From JAFGHJ01 sp964534175 (GTDB lineage Bacteria; Hydrothermota; UBA3072): DNA of 52,168 bases. The notes under the pieces are model-generated. The model worked only from the letters and a program-made list of their open reading frames with translations. It had not been told where the DNA came from and did not search any database. Where the stretch lies: positions 1 through 52,168 of the forward strand of contig CAZHNS010000017.1 in the NCBI GenBank assembly GCA_964534175.1. The letters are read 5' to 3'. The stretch's first letter is position 1. Every line of letters begins with the position of its first letter. Made by a program: the position numbers and the translations under genes. Shown piece after piece: positions 49,634 through 52,168 of this stretch.

Positions 49634-50143
49634 CTACTCACCTGTATCGTAGCCCTTGTTTAATATATAAGGTATTAAGCCTTTGTTTTCCAGCAGTTTA
49701 ATCATCATGCCTTCAAGTGCCGGAAATACATATTCCTTGCCGGTGGATTCGTTTTTTATCCTGCCTTTTTCAAGGTCAATACTTAAAACTTCGCCCTCCT
49801 GGATCTCTTCTGCGACTTCAGGCTGTATTACAAGAGGAAGTCCAATGTTGAAAGAATTTCGATAAAAAATTCTGGCGAAAGTTTTAGCTATAACGCATGA
49901 TATCCCACTAGCCTTTAAGGCAATAGGAGCGTGCTCTCTCGATGAACCGCATCCAAAATTATCTCCGCCAACAACAACATCTCCCCTATCAATTACTTCA
50001 TTGAAATGTTCTCCCCGCTGAGGTTCAAAAACATGGGCTGCCAGTTCATCGGGGTCTGTCATATTTAGATACCGTGCAGGAATTATAACATCCGTATCTA
50101 TATTATCGCCAAATTTCCAAACTTTTCCGTGTATTTTCTCCAT
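49634..50143 (-). CDS. leuD: 3-isopropylmalate dehydratase small subunit
   Basis: Small swivelling-domain subunit of the aconitase-family isomerase. KVWKFGDNIDTDVIIPARYL, GDNFGCGSSREHAPIALK and CVIAKTFARIFYRNSFNIGLP are present; length 169 is the short, archaeal/thermophile-like LeuD form. With LeuC it acts on isopropylmalate and, in the CimA route, on citramalate. The start overlaps the leuC stop by one base. Confidence 0.95.
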   Translation of the reverse strand: MEKIHGKVWKFGDNIDTDVIIPARYLNMTDPDELAAHVFEPQRGEHFNEVIDRGDVVVGGDNFGCGSSREHAPIALKASGISCVIAKTFARIFYRNSFNIGLPLVIQPEVAEEIQEGEVLSIDLEKGRIKNESTGKEYVFPALEGMMIKLLENKGLIPYILNKGYDTGE

Positions 50144-51402
50144 TATAGCACCTCCTCGGGATGAACAATTCTACCGGCAATAGCGGAAGCTGCCGCGACC
50201 GCGGGATTAGAGAGATAAACTTCGCTCTCATAATGCCCCATTCTGCCCACAAAATTACGGTTCGTCGTAGCAACAGCCTTTTCTCCGGATGCAAGAATGC
50301 CCATATGTCCACCCAAACATGGACCACAGGTTGGAGGACCTATTACAGCTTCTGCTTCACCGAAAATTTCAAGCAAGCCATTCTTAAGCGCTTTCATATA
50401 AATTGCAGGTGTCGGAGGAGCAATTATCAGCCTCGTACTTGGAGCTACCTTCTTTCCCTTCAGCACTTTAGCGGCTATTTCCAGATCTTCATACCAACCA
50501 TTTGTACATGAACCTATAAATGCCTGGTCTATTTCTATCTTACCTATGTTTTTTATACTTTCAGCATTAGAAGGAAGATGCGGTAAGGATACCTGGGGGT
50601 CAAGATCAGAAACATCGAATTTTCTAATATCAGAATATATGGCATCAGGATCACTCTGATATATTTTATATTGTCTTATCGCCCTATTTTTAACATATTC
50701 TTCAGTAATATTATCAGGAGGGAAAATCCCATTCTTGGCTCCGGCCTCAACAGCCATATTGCTCATTGTCAGCCTCTGATAAATACTTAACCCGGATATC
50801 GTGATTCCAGTAAATTCAAGAGCTTTATATATAGCCGCAACATTACCAAGTTCCTTTAAGGTCATCAGTATCAAGTCTTTGCCGAAAACCCATTCCTTTA
50901 ATTTCCCTGTATATTCGAGTTTGATAGTTTCGGGAACTCTGAGCCATATTTTTCCGGTGATAAGGGCTCCGGCAAGGTCGGTGCTTCCGACTCCGCTTGA
51001 AACGCACCCAAGTGCTCCATAGGTACAGGTATGACTGTCTGCTCCTATTACAAGGTCTCCTGGGCCGATAAGTCCTTTTTCAGGTAGCATACAGTGCTCT
51101 ACCCCACATCTTCCGGTCTCAAAAAAGTATTTAACTGCATGCTTTTTTGAAAATTCTCTGAGTTTTTTTACATTTTCAGCGGACTTGATATCTTTATTTG
51201 GTGTAAAATGGTCTGGCACCAGGGCGATTTTTTCATTTTTTATTTCGGCATTCTTGATATCTTCAATAATATTAATCGTTATCGGTGCAGTTATATCATT
51301 TGCTACCATAAAGTCAACATCCGCAACAATATGTTCACCTGGATTTACCGCATCCTTACCAGCGTGTGCTGCGAGTATTTTCTCTGTTATCGTATGTCCC
51401 AT
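50143..51402 (-). CDS. leuC: 3-isopropylmalate dehydratase large subunit
   Basis: 4Fe-4S catalytic subunit, 419 residues, the short form that pairs with the short LeuD. MGHTITEKILAAHAG, PDHFTPN, GADSHTCTYGALGC, then IGSCTNG (cluster Cys) and PPTCGPCLGGHMG (two further cluster Cys) are all intact. The start is 2 bases after the leuA stop with GGAG in the end of leuA, so the order of transcription is leuA-leuC-leuD. Confidence 0.96.
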   Translation of the reverse strand: MGHTITEKILAAHAGKDAVNPGEHIVADVDFMVANDITAPITINIIEDIKNAEIKNEKIALVPDHFTPNKDIKSAENVKKLREFSKKHAVKYFFETGRCGVEHCMLPEKGLIGPGDLVIGADSHTCTYGALGCVSSGVGSTDLAGALITGKIWLRVPETIKLEYTGKLKEWVFGKDLILMTLKELGNVAAIYKALEFTGITISGLSIYQRLTMSNMAVEAGAKNGIFPPDNITEEYVKNRAIRQYKIYQSDPDAIYSDIRKFDVSDLDPQVSLPHLPSNAESIKNIGKIEIDQAFIGSCTNGWYEDLEIAAKVLKGKKVAPSTRLIIAPPTPAIYMKALKNGLLEIFGEAEAVIGPPTCGPCLGGHMGILASGEKAVATTNRNFVGRMGHYESEVYLSNPAVAAASAIAGRIVHPEEVL

Positions 51403-51404
51403 AA

Positions 51405-52168
51405 CTAGACTCCATAATCCTTTCTTTCTTTCATTTTTTTCTTTAACGAGAGTCGATTCAAAGCGTTTACAAGTGCTTCAGCACTCGCAATAACGATATC
51501 GGTCTTAGCAGCCCTTCCAACAGAATCAAGACCACCTTCCTCAATATAAACAGTAACTTCTCCCTGTGCATCCGAACCCCCGGTTATAGCACTAATACCG
51601 AACCGAGTAATCGTAACTTTATCCGGTACAACTTTTCTAATTGCATCGTAGATAGCATCTACAGGACCGTCACCTGAACCTTGCTTTTTAAAATGTTTTC
51701 CGTCAACTTCTATCTCAATGGTAGCAGAAGGAAGAACATCAGTTCCACCGGAAAATTTAGTAGAAAGAAGTTTGTATTTCTGTTCCATTGTAAAAAGCTC
51801 TGCCGCAACGAGCATTTCAAGGTCCTCATCGTAAATTTCTTTCTTTTTGTCAGCCAGAGACTTAAATTTCTTGAAAAGTTTATCAATTTCATCATCTGAA
51901 TACTGATATCCAAGGGTCTCCAGTTTATTTCTTAAAGCGTGTCTTCCTGAATGTTTCCCGAGTATCAACTCATTAGAAGGCAATCCTATATCCTCCGGTT
52001 TCATTATTTCGTAAGTGGTTTTTTCCTTCATTACTCCATCCTGATGAATTCCTGCCTCATGAGCAAAAGCATTTTTTCCGACAATAGCCTTATTTGGTTG
52101 AACCTGGACTCCGGTAATTAAAGAAAGCGCTCTGCTTGTCGGATATATGTGTTTTGTATTTATATCCG
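51405..52168 (-). CDS. leuA: 2-isopropylmalate synthase (3' part; continues past the window edge)
   Basis: The frame is open to the window end, well beyond the first internal ATG at 52031. The upstream part encodes LSLITGVQVQPNKAIVGKNA and AFAHEAGIHQDGV, a hallmark of LeuA with the metal-site His. It is followed by GLPSNELILGKHSGRHAL and the C-terminal leucine-sensing dimer domain (FSGGTDVLPSATIEI, GSGDGPVDAIYDAIRKV). It condenses 2-oxoisovalerate with acetyl-CoA. It is distinct from CimA at 33285. About half of the gene is missing off the edge. Confidence 0.95.
   Translation of the reverse strand, partial: DINTKHIYPTSRALSLITGVQVQPNKAIVGKNAFAHEAGIHQDGVMKEKTTYEIMKPEDIGLPSNELILGKHSGRHALRNKLETLGYQYSDDEIDKLFKKFKSLADKKKEIYDEDLEMLVAAELFTMEQKYKLLSTKFSGGTDVLPSATIEIEVDGKHFKKQGSGDGPVDAIYDAIRKVVPDKVTITRFGISAITGGSDAQGEVTVYIEEGGLDSVGRAAKTDIVIASAEALVNALNRLSLKKKMKERKDYGV

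Noticed and set aside
1..52168. Prophage, insertion sequence or integrative element
   Set aside because: No transposase, integrase, phage structural gene, terminal direct repeats or tRNA-end duplication was seen; the tRNA-Met 3' end is not repeated nearby.

Overview
The window is AT-rich bacterial DNA with normal coding density and no phage, transposase or CRISPR. Several things suggest a Gram-negative member of the FCB superphylum or a nearby candidate phylum (WOR-3/Stahlbacteria- or Cloacimonadota-like). Two exported proteins end in a type IX secretion (T9SS) type A sorting domain, and a PorV/FadL-like outer-membrane barrel is present. There is also a lipoprotein, a Rex redox repressor and an otherwise ordinary bacterial housekeeping set. 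The phylum placement is inference; no rRNA gene is present.

Layout. 0-11.3 kb (+): HD-GYP response regulator; rex (-) with its own promoter and Rex box; macro-domain protein; tRNA-Met; methyltransferase; SPFH protein coupled to tyrS (apparent ATT start); glycosyltransferase; ftsY; UPF0282-type metallo-hydrolase; and a lemA/DUF2207 pair. 11.5-15 kb: methyltransferase and three related single- or double-pass membrane proteins. 15.1-24.6 kb (-): leuS, a transmembrane coiled-coil protein and an SLBB protein in one unit, then the rtcB-mutL-miaA-ispG-DUF6812 operon. 24.8-32.6 kb (+): small membrane proteins, a DUF362 T9SS cargo, an esterase, a STAS-like protein, aldo/keto reductase, a DUF3795 protein, a GlsB-like protein and trmB. 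32.6-43.2 kb (-): ilvB-ilvH-ilvC-cimA-DUF4013, a degraded stretch, a methyltransferase with leuB, a TPR protein, a lipoprotein and a GIY-YIG-like protein. 43.3-47.6 kb (+): a structured leader RNA before a secreted beta-helix protein, class II aldolase with a perfect terminator, exported msrA and hpt. 47.7-52.2 kb: PorV-like protein (-), DUF2784 protein (+) and leuA(partial)-leuC-leuD (-).

Functional themes. Branched-chain amino acid synthesis is spread over three minus-strand loci. CimA with LeuCD and LeuB supplies 2-oxobutyrate from pyruvate, and IlvBHC serves valine and isoleucine; ilvD is not in the window. Envelope export (T9SS cargo, PorV-like barrel, SLBB, lipoprotein) is the second theme.

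Regulatory grammar. About sixteen promoters read TTGACA-N16/17-TAnnnT. In nine of them the -10 box lies so close to the ATG that the transcript would be leaderless or nearly so, and those genes have no Shine-Dalgarno, whereas most genes with longer leaders do. Intergenic spaces carry a dispersed family of short-word repeats (CACAGAG, CCACGAA, ACTCCCTAAC types). The most striking undescribed item is the GC-rich folded leader at 43311-43405, whose CCCCC strand can pair with three different partners, one of them the ribosome-binding site of the T9SS cargo gene.
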